The notes under the pieces: model-generated | The model's database searches: none | Told to the model about the DNA's origin: nothing | Seen by the model: the letters and a program-made list of their open reading frames with translations, nothing else | Translations under genes and position numbers: made by a program | Part shown: positions 44,191 to 55,646 of the stretch, one piece after another | How the letters are laid out: each line of letters begins with the position of its first letter | Position numbering within the stretch: the first letter of the stretch is position 1 | Origin: Marisa cornuarietis | Taxonomy: Eukaryota > Mollusca > Gastropoda > Architaenioglossa > Ampullariidae | Direction: 5' to 3' | Assembly: GCA_004794655.1 (NCBI GenBank) | Contig: SMMW01000003.1 | Span: 17,143,501 to 17,207,500 of the forward strand | Length of the DNA stretch: 64,000 bases

Positions 44191-46629
44191 TGCGTAGGAC
44201 TTGTTACAAACACACAAATACATAACACACACACACACACACACAGTGTGTCACGGATCACCCGCATACACACGACGAGTCATCCGCAGACACGCGCATT
44301 CGTTAACTCAACACAATCAACAAATGACCACTCTGGTGTAGAACGTCTCTCAAAGAGACAAATACTTATTGACCACAAAATTCACAATTTAAATACACAA
44401 AGAAATATGCTCAGTACTGCTCTATACAAGGCAAAGCATCAGTAGTTAACACGAGCAGTTAGTCAAACATGATATTTAGCATTTCTTTAAACTCTCACGG
44501 CTAGACGTAGCCTGAAAATCCCTCTCTTTCTTGGATTATTACGCCGCTCAAGCTGACGTAAACAATAAATAGGCATACACAAGGAGCAATTGTTGACAAA
44601 CAATAGTGTCTAACAGGTATATCAAAACAAAAATATGAAGAAATGTCTTTCAGCGACAGTGCCCTCGGCACCAACACACAAATACTTGGTTCTAACAACA
44701 GAGAATGGGTAGCACACCCTAGGCCTTATCACCTCCTCAGTAAGGATAACCTATCCGTCTTCCTACGCGTGCTTAATTTCTTCCCACTCTGGACCCGAAG
44801 CGTAAACACAAAGTTCTCCACTTGACCCTTTTTCTTTTAAAGTTCAAGTTATTTCTTTTTACAAATATTTTAGCAACTCCTCACGTATGAGTTATACAGG
44901 GAGGACATCTGGTGCGTCACTCTACATTAATCAAAGTCTTACTTCGTTGGGGATGTTCTTCTGGTGTTAGATCATCGGAAGCTCATGCCTCTGCCTCACG
45001 TCAGTGGACCTCCGGAAACTTCGGATATCGTCTGTAGGATATCGCCCCCACGCAAGTCAGTCATTCAGCCTCTCTGTATCGGATGCTCCTCCCCAACCTT
45101 GGAGATACGCGGACACCCTTTCACTCGTCTTTTGCCGAACCACAGGCCGTCTATGCGCCAGCTCCAGCCGTCAAAACCCGTAGTTTCCCATAGCCTTCCA
45201 CGCTCTCGGCGGAGTCCCTCTGTTTACGTCAGATAAGTTCTCAGACGCCTGTATCCAGATTTCAGCAAAAGTTCTTTCTGTACTGTACCGGTAGTAGAAT
45301 CACAGCCCTCGGCTTGAATACCAGTAAGTACGGTGACAACTCTTGTCACTAACCAGCGCTCTCTCTAGCGCCTCACGTCGACATACACTATGACGACTGG
45401 TAGGCCTGAATGAAGACTGCACCCCCGTCAGCACACAGCAGCAACACACCAGGATTGCCGGAATATCGATCGTCCAAATCGAGCATTATCCTACTTGCTA
45501 AATGTCGGGTCTAATATACCCACCCTTGTTTACATCGCCACAAGGTGAGCTAAGCCCGCCCCACACATAAAATTTTAAAATATCCAAAACCTCAATTTTC
45601 TCATGCAACTCGCATGACAGCGACAGAAAAACAAGACACCCTAACCACCTGGACGGATGGAGCTCTGCTCTGCTCGCACGTGAAATAAGGTAAAAACCGA
45701 GACTTTCAAGTTCTCGTGACTTCCAGCGTGGCAGTGTCAAACCAAGGCACACCTGTGTGTCGAACAAAACAATACTCAACTGCTGTACCCCCTTGTACGC
45801 TACACAGTGGTCCACAGTTGGTACGGTCTCTACCCCTAGATCTGTTATAAGAGACACTGCCACAGCGAGTGCTCCCGTTTATTACAATATAAAGCAACTG
45901 TACTGTCTGTAATGATTCATAAATTAATTTTGTTTGCATACTGTTCCCACAACATTCTAATCTAATTGCATTAAGTGAGAAACAAAATGAGAATGCTGTC
46001 ATGTTGATCATAGCATTATAGGAGAGGAGAGAGGGAAGGGACAAAACTAGCTAGTCGTGAATTTCGTTTAATTCAAATTTTCTATTTTCACAAACTACCT
46101 CTAGTACGATTAAATAAAAATATTTTGTTTTTTCAGGGGAAGAGATTAACAAAAGTAATAATATCACAGTTAATCAGGCGTGAACGAGAGCTCAGCGTAG
46201 GCTGTGGACGCACTTAACCAATAATTTTACCAGTTTAAGCCAATTAATATTCAGATACAAGGCATATCAGTTTTTTGCTCTCCACATAACGAGCACGCCA
46301 GTATGCAATGTTAGTACAAGATATTCGAAAATCAAATGCAGGCAACATACAAAGACCGACGAACGCTAAGCAGATTTAAACATGTTATCAATACGTAGAC
46401 GACAGCACTGAGTGAACTCACTCAGTGGACGCGGACGCTGGAATAACTAGTTCGTTAAGACTGGCATTATTCTGTGTTTGGCTTGTTACAGGGACTTCGG
46501 GACTAAAAAGGGAAAAGTCATTTTGAACAGGTCTGGAGTTGGGAGTGTATTGCTGAAGCTTGAAGTTTTTTGACCCCCTTAAATAATGTGTGCTGCTTCA
46601 AGACTTGCCTTTTTGTATTTGCACATTGC
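44191..46629. other. unassigned region, possibly LTR/UTR of a minus-strand Ty3/gypsy element
   Basis: No gene recognised. Medium ORFs (44964-45236 plus, 45498-45863 minus, 45706-46044 minus) lack known motifs. The region lies 3' of the minus-strand integrase relic and could include its LTR, but no paired LTR was identified. Confidence 0.4.
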
Positions 46630-47140
46630 GTAATCATGGTGCACACTACTGCAGAACGACTGCTGAACTAACCCGCTGCTTCTCTCCTTCGAAATTCTGC
46701 AATACAGTTTCACCTGGACGAATTCTGTCAAGTGGACGCAACCCGTGACGCTTGTCAAAACAGTTCTTGTAACAGTGCTCTCCCTTTGCATTGCTCGCTG
46801 TTACTGATGCTTTAGCGAGTTTTTTGGACTCGAGGTGTTCTGGTAATGTATGTATCGTAGTTCTCAGTTTCCTTCCAATTGCTATATCCTGGGCTATATC
46901 ATGGAGAAGAAATAGTCATATCAATGTATATCAGAAGAGTTAATTCAGGTTGCCGCAGGATCTTCTTGACAATCTTATCTGCTCGCTCTTTCAGCCTCAC
47001 CATTCGCTTGTGGAAAATGCGGACGTAGAAATCTCCACTTTGCTGCGATGTTCTGAAACTTCCAAGATATCAACTTCCTGCCATTGTCTGTAACAAGAAT
47101 CTCTGGGATTCTTGGGTGTGCAAACATAGTCTTTAAAGTT
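46630..47140 (-). mobile_element. Ty3/gypsy integrase relic (minus strand)
   Basis: The coding text is in a frame without a long ORF. From about 47130 down it reads RIPEILVTDNGRKLISWKFQ, AAKWRFLRPHFPQ and ANGEAERASR, which gives the second catalytic Asp (TDNG) and the Glu region (NGEAE) of a retroviral-type integrase core. At 46660-46800 it reads HCYKNCFDKRHGLRPLDRIR and PGETVLQNFEGEKQRVSS, the C-terminal domain that follows in Ty3/gypsy polyproteins. Stops separate the parts, so it is dead. Upstream pol domains were not seen. Confidence 0.72.
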
Positions 47141-47849
47141 TAGATGACGGATAACTTCTGCTGATGCATTTATCTTCAGTGTAGCTCTTAAACGAAAGAA
47201 ATAGTGAAAGAGTGCAAGCAGATTATTCATGTCTTTCTCACCAGCTGTGACTAACTCTGAACGTAGATAAAGATGCGGTCATTGGTGCTATTATTTACTC
47301 GAAAGTCCGCCTGTACTTTATTATTTTTTTCATGTTTCCACTTATTTTGTCTTTTATTTAAAATATAACTAGAAATCTTGCTGAAAATATTCAAGAGTGA
47401 GATTCCTCCACATTTATCAGATTTAGCTACCCCTCCTTTTTGTGAATATATCTCGCACAGTTTATTCTTCCTTAGTATAGGGAGAGGGCTAGATAAAAAA
47501 AATGCATGCTTTATTTATTTTACCATCCTCGTTATTAAAAAATTGTCATTGTCTCTCTTGCTCGCTCTATAATGCGCATAACAGTATTACACACAGACTA
47601 AGCAAACTGTCACAGACATGTGCTTTTTAATTTGTTGCATTTAGGTATGCATTTTAAATACGCCTACCAACTCTAATTTTACAGCATGTATAATTTTGTT
47701 TTCTAGTCTCACGATGATGCATAAATACACAATTTGAGAAAAACGAGTTCGAAAATTATGTAGGAAAAGTTTAGAATGTTTTGTCATTTACAATATTGAA
47801 GAAGAGTTAAAATATTGTATAAATATTAAGAAAGATTATAATAATCAGT
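47141..47849. other. intergenic, no gene seen
   Basis: AT-rich; it may contain unreadable remains of the same Ty3/gypsy copy. Confidence 0.4.
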
Positions 47850-48105
47850 AGCTCTAGAACTTCATGCTGGAATTTCTTCAAGGTTGTGCAGAAAACAGCT
47901 CATCATTAGCTCTAGAACTTTATGTTAGAATCGTTCAGCTAATAGAATTTATAGTTAATCCTTAACTCTAGAACTTTATGTTAGAATCATTCAGCTAATA
48001 AAGCTTATAATTAATCATTAGCTCTAGAACTGATAGAATCCTTCAGAGCATATAGTTAATCATAATAAATTTCTGTTAGAATCTTTCCACAGAGTACAGT
48101 TCATC
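47850..48105. repeat. tandem repeat of about 62 bp, four units
   Basis: Each unit has TAGCTCTAGAACTTTATGTT, AGAATC.TTCAG, a TAATAGA/TAATAAA part and AGTTAATC. The first and last units are more diverged. Confidence 0.8.
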
Positions 48106-49247
48106 TTCCTTCGCCTCAACGGCACGACGAGTGATTTTTCTCTATAAGTTTATAAATCACAATAAACATCCCCAGTGTAAATGAGTTCAGCTATTTTGTT
48201 AAGTGTTATGACAACACTGAATATTTGATCATCATTTAAATTTTCACTTTTCATCAGAGCTTACTGCCTAAATCCTCTGAACAGGTAAAGCTAACGTAAG
48301 CTGTATAATTCGACAATTATTCTAAGTCATTCAAACCATCGACTTTTTATTCAGGCATTTAAAAAGAGGAATAAGGCTGTTAATTGAATCGCAGCTGACA
48401 TAAAACCTGCGGATGAACATATTATTATCCCTGTCAAAACAACATATTAAGTTTGTGCTGATCCGGAAAGGCGATGGGACCTCTTCTGCATTATCAGCAA
48501 CGAAAGTCTCTACTCTAAGCGAATCGCTCCGCTTAGCACACTGAAAATGGCCGCTTATCGCTGAGGACGCCTACAGTCGATGTGACAGCCACTGTGACGG
48601 TGATGGTTGCGAGTACTTATCTGACTCTCTGTTGACGATGGCAGGGATTATGGCGAGGAAAGGGTGTGAGGGAGCTGCAGGCGAGGGCCCGTCAGCCTGT
48701 AGTCATCGATATTTCATCTTGAATGCTACGGTCAGGTCGTTGCGGTGAGCGGTGAGTTGTCGGAATTTTATTTACTACATCGCTTTGGCGCCACGAGATG
48801 AGAATTCTGTACTAATTTCTCAACACTGTGACTAAAGTCACTCTACATTGCAGCAATCAAACTTGTTAGGATACACTCGTTGTGTGTAGATCTGTTGGAA
48901 TAACATGTTGGAACACGTTTGATGTGCTCGAATGTGCTATGGGAGATAACTACTGTAAATATTTTATAGGCGTCATTCGTAGCGTCCCTTGTATTGGAAT
49001 ACCGTTGTGCGTTTGCGAGAGAGAATGAATGACACGTCTTTATAAACGAGGGTGTTAGAAAAAGCGGTGCATGCTTTTTCATTTAGTCCTCTCCCTATGC
49101 AGGGGGAGAAAGAACTAATACAAAGTAAGGTATGACAGCAGTAAAAAATGAAAGAGTGGAGCGGGGGGACTACACAAAAGCAGTAACTATTAACACAATT
49201 TTACAGGTGGGTCTCAAAAGTGTCAAAAGTTTTGAATCTGTATGCAA

Positions 49248-49283
<36 letters not shown>

Positions 49284-49474
49284 ATGTGTGTGTGCGTGCA
49301 TCCTGGTGCTTTTATAGCGCACCAAAGTGTCGGGAGCTGGGATCGAGTTCATTTGCTGGAGATGAAGAGGTAGATAACGCCACAAGCATGGTTTAAAAAG
49401 GTCGATCCGTGGAATGGATATGGATATTGAGTATGAGAGGCGATCGTTTGTTGTTTGTGGAGAATATGTGTCGT
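48106..49474. other. intergenic, no gene seen
   Basis: No coding similarity. It includes a (TG)n tract at about 49250-49296 followed by a TTTTATAGCGC piece. Confidence 0.45.
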
Positions 49475-50510
49475 GAGTTGTAGTCGACCATACTGTTCCC
49501 TGTATGAGTGGCGTCCCGTTTCTTAATAATAATAATAATAATGGTGTGAGCTTTTATAGCGTGGTATCCCAGCCAAAGCCAGGCTCTCCGCGCATTACAA
49601 ACATAAAAACACAAGACAGACAAAGTTCCTGTGGCTCTCTCTGTAAAGTTAATAGGAATATCAGCTCGTTCTTCTGCCGGATGACATTCATAGATCAAGA
49701 TGTCAATGAGATAGATCTACAGTCATTGGACTGGAGCAGAATAGAGCTATATCCAACCACATCGATCAAATCTTCAGAAGATCAAGATGATCACAAAGTA
49801 GAAATTGCAGTACAGTGTTGAAACGCAATGTTTGGCACTGATGTAAAGTCTATCCCAGGGACGACTTGTAAGTATGAACAAAACTGTGATGGCGTCAGCC
49901 AGAGGATTAACGGCGATGAGAGAGTTGATATTAGCAGAGGAATGATTAAAATCCGCAGGCAAGTAAACAGTCAAATACAATATGCCGCTGACATCAGAAA
50001 AAATTATAGATTGGTACAATAGCCACTATAAGCACATAAAATCCCAGAAGAAAACGAAAATGTGGAGAGCTAGTCCCCTCAAGCCTGTTAGGCGAAGGAA
50101 CACCACACTTACGTCTTTGTGTGCGTCATTTGGTCGACGTCATTCTTAATATAAAAAAACGTCGTGCATGGAGAAGCAAGATAAACATGTCTTCATGAAG
50201 CCAGTTCATGAAAACCGCTCGGTCGGAAACTGTGAATAACGTTCTCTACCATCCGATGGACGAGTTGCGATGTCATCGTACAGCCTCTTAAACAGCATAC
50301 TTTCTCCGAACTCCCTCCTTTCTGACCGCTAACATTAATTAACTGTCTTCACTCTCCACCTCTGTGGGTTTAGCTGAAGGTCAAACGTTTCCATTGTTCA
50401 TCTACAACTGAAGATCAACAATATCCCCTTTCCTTCACCATCATCTGCGGGGGCTCGACAAAGTGTTATTTGTTTGTAATTCGTCGTATGTATGTGGAGC
50501 TAAATGTGCT
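49475..50510 (+). repeat. unclassified dispersed repeat, copy c, split by an insertion
   Basis: The first 50 bases of the family (49475-49524) end at CCCGTTTCTTA. The family resumes at about 50107 (CTTACGTCTTTGTGTGCGTC) and continues to TTCGTCGTATGTATGTGG. The roughly 585 bases between are foreign and begin with the (AAT)n small repeat; TTA occurs at both edges. Confidence 0.75.
49523..49602 (+). repeat. small hairpin repeat with (AAT)n head
   Basis: (AAT)n is followed by GAGCTTTTATAGCGTGGTAT, CCAGGCTCTCC and GCGCATTACA. It matches 56541-56614 in layout and 26411-26490 inverted. Confidence 0.65.
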
Positions 50511-51484
50511 TATTACAATAGGGCACAGAGTCTAGGAGACAGTTTACGTTCTAGTTTTATTTCTTAAAGATATTGTTTTTGTTGTATTTTAGCCTGTTTT
50601 CAGTAGAAGGATTTCTGCACAGGCTAAGTCATAACTGCTCTTCTTTTAACGCCTACCTTAGGGAAGCTCCACTAGCAGAGTCCCAGGGGGTGATCAAGGG
50701 TCGACTGTGCTGTGTAGAAGAGTTTTCAGGAGTGAGTATCTAAAAAGTGTTTGATTCTTGACAGGTAGTAAGTTTTCTTGAAAATAATTTTGCTTGTGGC
50801 AGAAGTGTGCTTAAACCACGATAAGCTATTGTCAATAACAGTTTGTGGCTCTGTAATCCATTAACGGTTTAGTGCCGATATTAGGAAATCAGATGGCGAT
50901 ATTTTCTCTTCTGCATAGTTTTTAATCAAATAACTTCTGTTTTCTAGGTGTTGTCCTGTGATTTAAGTCAGTACACGAATGAAACTAATTAGCACTGCTG
51001 TAAGAGGGACGCAAATGGCTCAGTCAGCTGGTGATGTGTATTGTGGTGTCGTCCGCAAACATGAGAGAGAGAGAGAGAAAGAAAGAGAGAGAATGCCTTA
51101 CCTGCTTTGTTTTTTCCCTGTAAGAGTGTATCTGCTGTGCCACGGGTTCCTTGTTTTCTTCCTTTCTATTTCCTCACCTTATCTCTTCTTCCAGGAGTGA
51201 GGAAGGCTTAATTTGAGAGCGCTATGTAATGAAGCGTTTGCTGATGCTGAAGATGATGACCATGACGTCGATCAACCTACATTTGTATATCTGTGCAGAT
51301 CAATGTACTCACGTTCGGCTGTAATCGCGCGTGGGCCATCAATCAAGTCAGCGAAAACTAACCGTAATGATTTCTCCAGAAACATCCCGACCCCCACCAC
51401 CAGTCTTACTGTAGCACTTACTTATTCTCTCAGTTACACAACGTACTAAAACACCCAGACAACAGTTCGCATCCTGTCTTGACA
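50511..51484. other. upstream region of the LicD gene
   Basis: No gene seen. Pyrimidine-rich stretches and the possible acceptor CTTGACAG at 51477-51484 suggest a 5' UTR exon may join just before the LicD start. Confidence 0.4.
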
Positions 51485-51517
51485 GTTGCCAGCTCATTCA
51501 CCTCCCGTCCTTTATCG

Positions 51518-52630
51518 ATGATGCCCGAAAAGACAGACTTTCCGTACGATTTCCTTCATCCTCAGGAAATGAAGACATACTTTTCACTAAACAAATACCG
51601 GTTGCGCTTTATACGGGTTGGTCTGGTGGTGGCATTCATGCTAGTTCTGAGCTTCATAAGCCGTCAACTTCTGACATTCATGCTTCCAAGATCATGGAGC
51701 CCACACAGCAGTCTGGTGATTCTCACAACGTTAATGGACAGACAAAATTTTCACATGGATAATATTAGCGACTTCTCGCAGCAACGCTCTCCGCTGACGG
51801 TTAACATGTCAGACGTGGCAAAATTCAAAAGCGACCTCTACCCTGAATTTTATGAACGCAGGAACCATCTTGTTTATGAAATGCAGAATCATCTGGATGC
51901 TGGAAAGGAAGAGCTAGATATGCTACACATCTTCCGGCCTGTGATGACGTCAGACGAGCGCGCGCAACTGCTGTTCACGATGGACGTGTTCAGAAGAACG
52001 TGCGTCCTTCATGGGCTGGTCTACTTCATCTGTGGTGGAACCTTGCTGGGCGCGTACCGTCACCAGGGCCTCATCCCGTGGGACGACGACATTGACATCG
52101 TCCTCAACGCCTCGCAGTGGCGGGAAGCTCACCGCGCACTTAGCTCTGTGCCCGGATTCCGCCTGTACGCCCCGCGGAACCAGCAATGGAAGTTCTTCAT
52201 GGTGCATGCACCCGGGGCTTTCTACCAGTGGCCCTTTCTTGACCTCTACTTCTTCGGAGAGGACGAAACCCACGTGTGGGCCCTGACGCCCATGATCAAG
52301 CACGAGCTGCTTGCCGAGCGTCACCATGTCTTCCCGCTGACGAGTGTGCGCTGGGAGACCTGGCTTCTGCCGGCCCCGCGCTGCCTTACCCGAATTCTCA
52401 CGGGAAGTTACGACGTCGATACATGCTTGAGGGGCACCGAGACTCACAAGCCCAATCAAACTGTCTACCTCCAAACTCACAAGGTTCCTTGCTTACGTCT
52501 TTATCACGTTTACCCTTTCGTCTTCCGACAGGCAATGGCAGACGGAATGAACGTTCTTGAAAGCCGGTACGTGGGACAACACGTGAAAGACACAATGCTT
52601 GTTACGTCCGATCACGTGTTGTGTAACTAA
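51518..52630 (+). CDS. LicD-family type II membrane protein, intronless
   Basis: 370 codons from the ATG at 51518; the open frame begins at a TTG at 51479, which is not a natural start, and a second ATG follows at 51521. One membrane anchor (about residues 33-51, IRVGLVVAFMLVLSFISR) with a short cytosolic tail indicates a type II Golgi or ER protein. The LicD core is clear: ICGGTLLGAYRHQGLIPWDD with DDDID at about residues 189-193, the metal-binding signature of this nucleotidyltransferase-like family, which includes bacterial LicD and animal fukutin and FKRP. Further on are FLDLYFF and a Cys-containing C-terminus. The donor and acceptor substrates are unknown; phospho-sugar or phospho-alcohol transfer to a glycan is inferred from the family. 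Being a single exon, it could descend from a retrocopy, or introns may lie only in the UTR. Confidence 0.87.
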   Translation: MMPEKTDFPYDFLHPQEMKTYFSLNKYRLRFIRVGLVVAFMLVLSFISRQLLTFMLPRSWSPHSSLVILTTLMDRQNFHMDNISDFSQQRSPLTVNMSDVAKFKSDLYPEFYERRNHLVYEMQNHLDAGKEELDMLHIFRPVMTSDERAQLLFTMDVFRRTCVLHGLVYFICGGTLLGAYRHQGLIPWDDDIDIVLNASQWREAHRALSSVPGFRLYAPRNQQWKFFMVHAPGAFYQWPFLDLYFFGEDETHVWALTPMIKHELLAERHHVFPLTSVRWETWLLPAPRCLTRILTGSYDVDTCLRGTETHKPNQTVYLQTHKVPCLRLYHVYPFVFRQAMADGMNVLESRYVGQHVKDTMLVTSDHVLCN

Positions 52631-52998
52631 CCATTATCTTCATGTCAAGAGTTTTCAAATGATATTAAGCTTGTCTTTCATAAACTCTGTGCCTTAAAAT
52701 ATTCTTATTCAGCGGCTGGATCACCAAGGCCGACACTTGCTACCTTTAAATGAAAGCAACGAACCTGAACATGGATCAGTTCATCAACTTGATGTACAGA
52801 GGCGTAGCTTATTTTGAATATCAAATTTTTTATTCATTAAACATAAAACCAAAAAAAAATAACTGCTAGTTGTCGTGACCATTAATGAGACAAGCACCGT
52901 TTGCTGTAGTCAGCAAATCAATCTTGAGCCATTTTTTTAACATTCATTGAAAGTTTTTAATCTTTTTCATTTGTATATTGATTTCGCAATCTGTCTGT
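52631..52998. other. 3' flank of the LicD gene
   Basis: Probable 3' UTR. ATTAAA occurs near 52837 and AATAAA near 53549; neither can be proved to be used. Confidence 0.4.
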
Positions 52999-53175
52999 GA
53001 TAAGAATAGTTTGAACAATATGGCCAATATATATATATATATATATATTCTAAGATGATTGGTATCAAGCAGAAGGAGTTAGATTCCTTTTGGGATAAGA
53101 AGAGTTTGAACAATATTGCCAATATATATTCTAAGATGATTGGTATCAGAAGGATTGAGCTTCCTTTTGTGATCA
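52999..53175. repeat. tandem duplication of about 80 bp with (AT)n expansion
   Basis: GATAAGAATAGTTTGAACAA ... TTCTAAGATGATTGGTATCA occurs twice, from 52999 and from about 53094. The first copy has an expanded (AT)n at 53028-53048, the second only ATATATA. Confidence 0.85.
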
Positions 53176-53876
53176 GCAAATTGTCAGAAAGGCTTCCAGC
53201 ATTTAGTCCATACCAGAACATGTACTAGCGGGTGAATTTGTTTTCTTGAGCTCAGGTAAATTTTATGCTATGTTTGTATGCAGAAGTAACAGGCACTTGA
53301 AATTATTTGGACCCTTTTCAGTCCAGCTGCTCAACCACAGATGAATTGTTAGTTGTGTGTGGGCATGGGTATATGTGACAATGTAGGTGTGTCTTGAGAA
53401 TAATTTCGATTTAAGATTGCGTGTTTGTAAGTTTCCTGTGATGCACTGCTTGCCTTATCCTTATCTTGTAACTAGCACTTGTAATGTTTTTATTGTTTTA
53501 GAATTTGTAACTGAGTACATTTCCCGAATATAATTACCCAACGGTATTAATAAAGCTGGTCATTAATCATAGAGGAAATATCGTATCTTTGTAAGGCAAA
53601 GTAACGAAGCTATAGGTTATATCTGTTCTCTTCTGTCATGTAAGCGTCAGTACCACAGACTGGTGAATACAAAACATTTTTACAAGTGTACATAAGAACA
53701 GAGAACGAAGTAGTGATTCTTTCGCTGCTTGTATAGTGTTCCAAATCTATTTGGAAGTAACGAGCAAGTGTTAAAATTGCTTTTAGGAAATAAACATATG
53801 TCAACAAATAATCAAGTGTGTCAACATTATTTGTTGGCAATTAAAAGACATTGATTGTCAGGTATAGTACTATGTG
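53176..53876. other. intergenic, no gene seen
   Basis: AT-rich, no supported feature apart from the AATAAA near 53549. Confidence 0.45.
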
Positions 53877-53884
53877 TTTTATTC

Positions 53885-54422
53885 GAATCCCAGACACTTA
53901 ATCCCCGACACTTAATCCCCGACACTTAATACCCTAGACATTTAATCCCCAGACACTTAATCCTCAAAAATGAAATTTCAACTCAAAAAATTATGAAGTG
54001 AATGAAAAATTTAATTCAAATTCAAATAATTATTTTCATGTAAACATCAAAATAAGTTTGACAGTTAAAATAATACTCAACTTTAACATTTATAACATTA
54101 CTTCATAGTTTTTACAACCAGCGGTCTGCTCCTGGTCAGTATGGCCTTGGAACTGGCTGGTTATGTTAGGGAGTCCACCTAGTATCGCCTAGAGGGTAGA
54201 TCGCTAATTGTAAACCCAGCGCATCCCAGTCTTACCAGTTACCCAGAGTGACCGCGCGACACATTTCTCTTACGGTTATAATATTTCAAGTTCACAAAAT
54301 AGCAGTTTTGAGTGTTGTGTCGCTTTTTGGGGGCATTTTTGAGGATTAAGTGTCTGGGGATTAAATTCTAGGGGATAAAGTGTCGGGGATTAAGTGTCTG
54401 GGGATTAAGTGTCCGGTCACCA
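53885..54422. mobile_element. MITE with subrepeated ~85-bp terminal inverted repeats
   Basis: The left end (53885-53970) has four to five copies of GACACTTAATCCCC and ends AATCCTCAAAAATG. The right end (54336-54422) is its reverse complement with GGGGATTAAGTGTC units. The direct repeat TTTTATTC at 53877-53884 and 54423-54430 is a likely 8-bp target-site duplication. The 365-bp interior has no ORF. Small size, long inverted ends and no transposase define a MITE; an 8-bp duplication fits hAT-like families but does not prove one. The outermost eight bases of the two ends differ, so the exact edge may be off by a few bases. Confidence 0.82.
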
Positions 54423-54430
54423 TTTTATTC

Positions 54431-55504
54431 ACTTTTAGGCAATTAGTGGACGCGTAAAAATTATCTAAAGGCGAAAACGCAGGCATAAACAGATCGTATG
54501 TGTTACAAGTATTTCCAGGTAATTTATTAGACGTTGAAAGAGTAAGAGTGCCACAAACCTGCTATATACTTTTTAAAAAATGAATAAGAACAGAAAGCGT
54601 GGGCGGATGGCGAGTGCTTTGCGTGGGTGTGAGTGGAGGTGTGAGCGTCTCACGACGGCCGGATTTTCTTTGATGTAACGGCGTGATAGAGGGACTTCAG
54701 TCGAATTACTGGAAAGAGTAAGATTAAGAGAAGAAAGCGTGATTTTTGCTGCCTAATGCGTCTTTGACTGTGTCGGTGGGAAAAACCTGACCGTTTTCTC
54801 CAGTGCTGTGTTTAGGTCCTTACCAGACTGGTAAATTGTGTACATTATGAATGTAAAACCTGTTGAGTTTGTCTCGGTTTTGATTTTTGAATCATTAAAT
54901 TATGTTTTTGGATTGTAGTTTTAATTAGCGAAAAATAATATGACGTATGATTGTTAGTTTTCTAAGGCGTGTGCTTTTCTGTCCTGGGTTTTTTTCTTTT
55001 GTTCTGTTGTCTTCCTGTGTTCGTCATTGGCTTGTGCGTTGGATTTAACCGAATTTCAGAAAAGGCGGCAACTGTGAAAAGACTTTGGAGGAGCTCCGGA
55101 CATCAGGGCGGAGGCTTCAAAAAGCCCACGTGCCATCAGTGAACTTTTAATCAAAGACTTTTACCACGAAGAGCAGGGGAGGATTTACTGTTATGTGTTT
55201 TTGTGTATCGTTAAGCATTTTGTTTGTTGATTATTTTTTTAATATTATATTAATTTCTTAAATTCAGATTTTTGTTGGCGTTTTGATCTAGCTGTACATG
55301 AGCCGTAAGTTACAAAGAGTTATGTTAAACTGGCAAGAAATTAGCGAACTGATGAACTGATTATAGCGTGTGTTTGGAGCCTGTCTTTCCACTTTCTCCT
55401 TTTCTGAGTCTCCATGAGTCATTCACCGTCCGTCGCCCCGTTGTCTTTCTATGTGCGCATGAGTGTTCTTGTACACTTGGGCCAACGATCTGTGTGAAAG
55501 ATAG
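54431..55504. other. intergenic, no gene seen
   Basis: A GC-richer segment (54595-54670) and several short open stretches, none recognisable. It may be the promoter/5' UTR of the exon candidate at 55505. Confidence 0.35.
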
Positions 55505-55646
55505 ATGGGTGACATTGCAAAATTAAATGAACCCGCTGCGTCGCTGGAGTTGAGGGCGCTTGTACCTGAAAGTAGAATTTTTACAGCTTGTCGCACACAA
55601 ACGAAGTCGGTGCCTCACACGCACCCTGCTTTCTCAAAGATAGTAC
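55505..55646 (+). CDS. candidate first coding exon of an unrecognised gene
   Basis: The ATG at 55505 opens 47 codons (MGDIAKLNEPAASLELRALV and on) that end at a strong donor, GTAC|GTAAGT at 55647. The peptide has mixed, non-repetitive composition but matches no family I know. No convincing downstream exon was found; an acceptor at about 55966 (TTTTTTTTTGTTTAG) leads into a frame that closes after 18 codons. This may well be chance. Confidence 0.22.

Noticed and set aside
44964..45236. 90-codon plus-strand ORF
   Set aside because: Pro/Ser/Arg-rich without motif, splice context or repeat in the window; treated as chance.
45498..46044. Two overlapping minus-strand ORFs of 121 and 112 codons
   Set aside because: No recognisable domain; they lie in a probable LTR/UTR region near the integrase relic.
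51950..52480. 176-codon minus-strand ORF in the LicD gene
   Set aside because: Antisense shadow of a GC-rich coding exon; no known motif, while the plus strand has the LicD signature.
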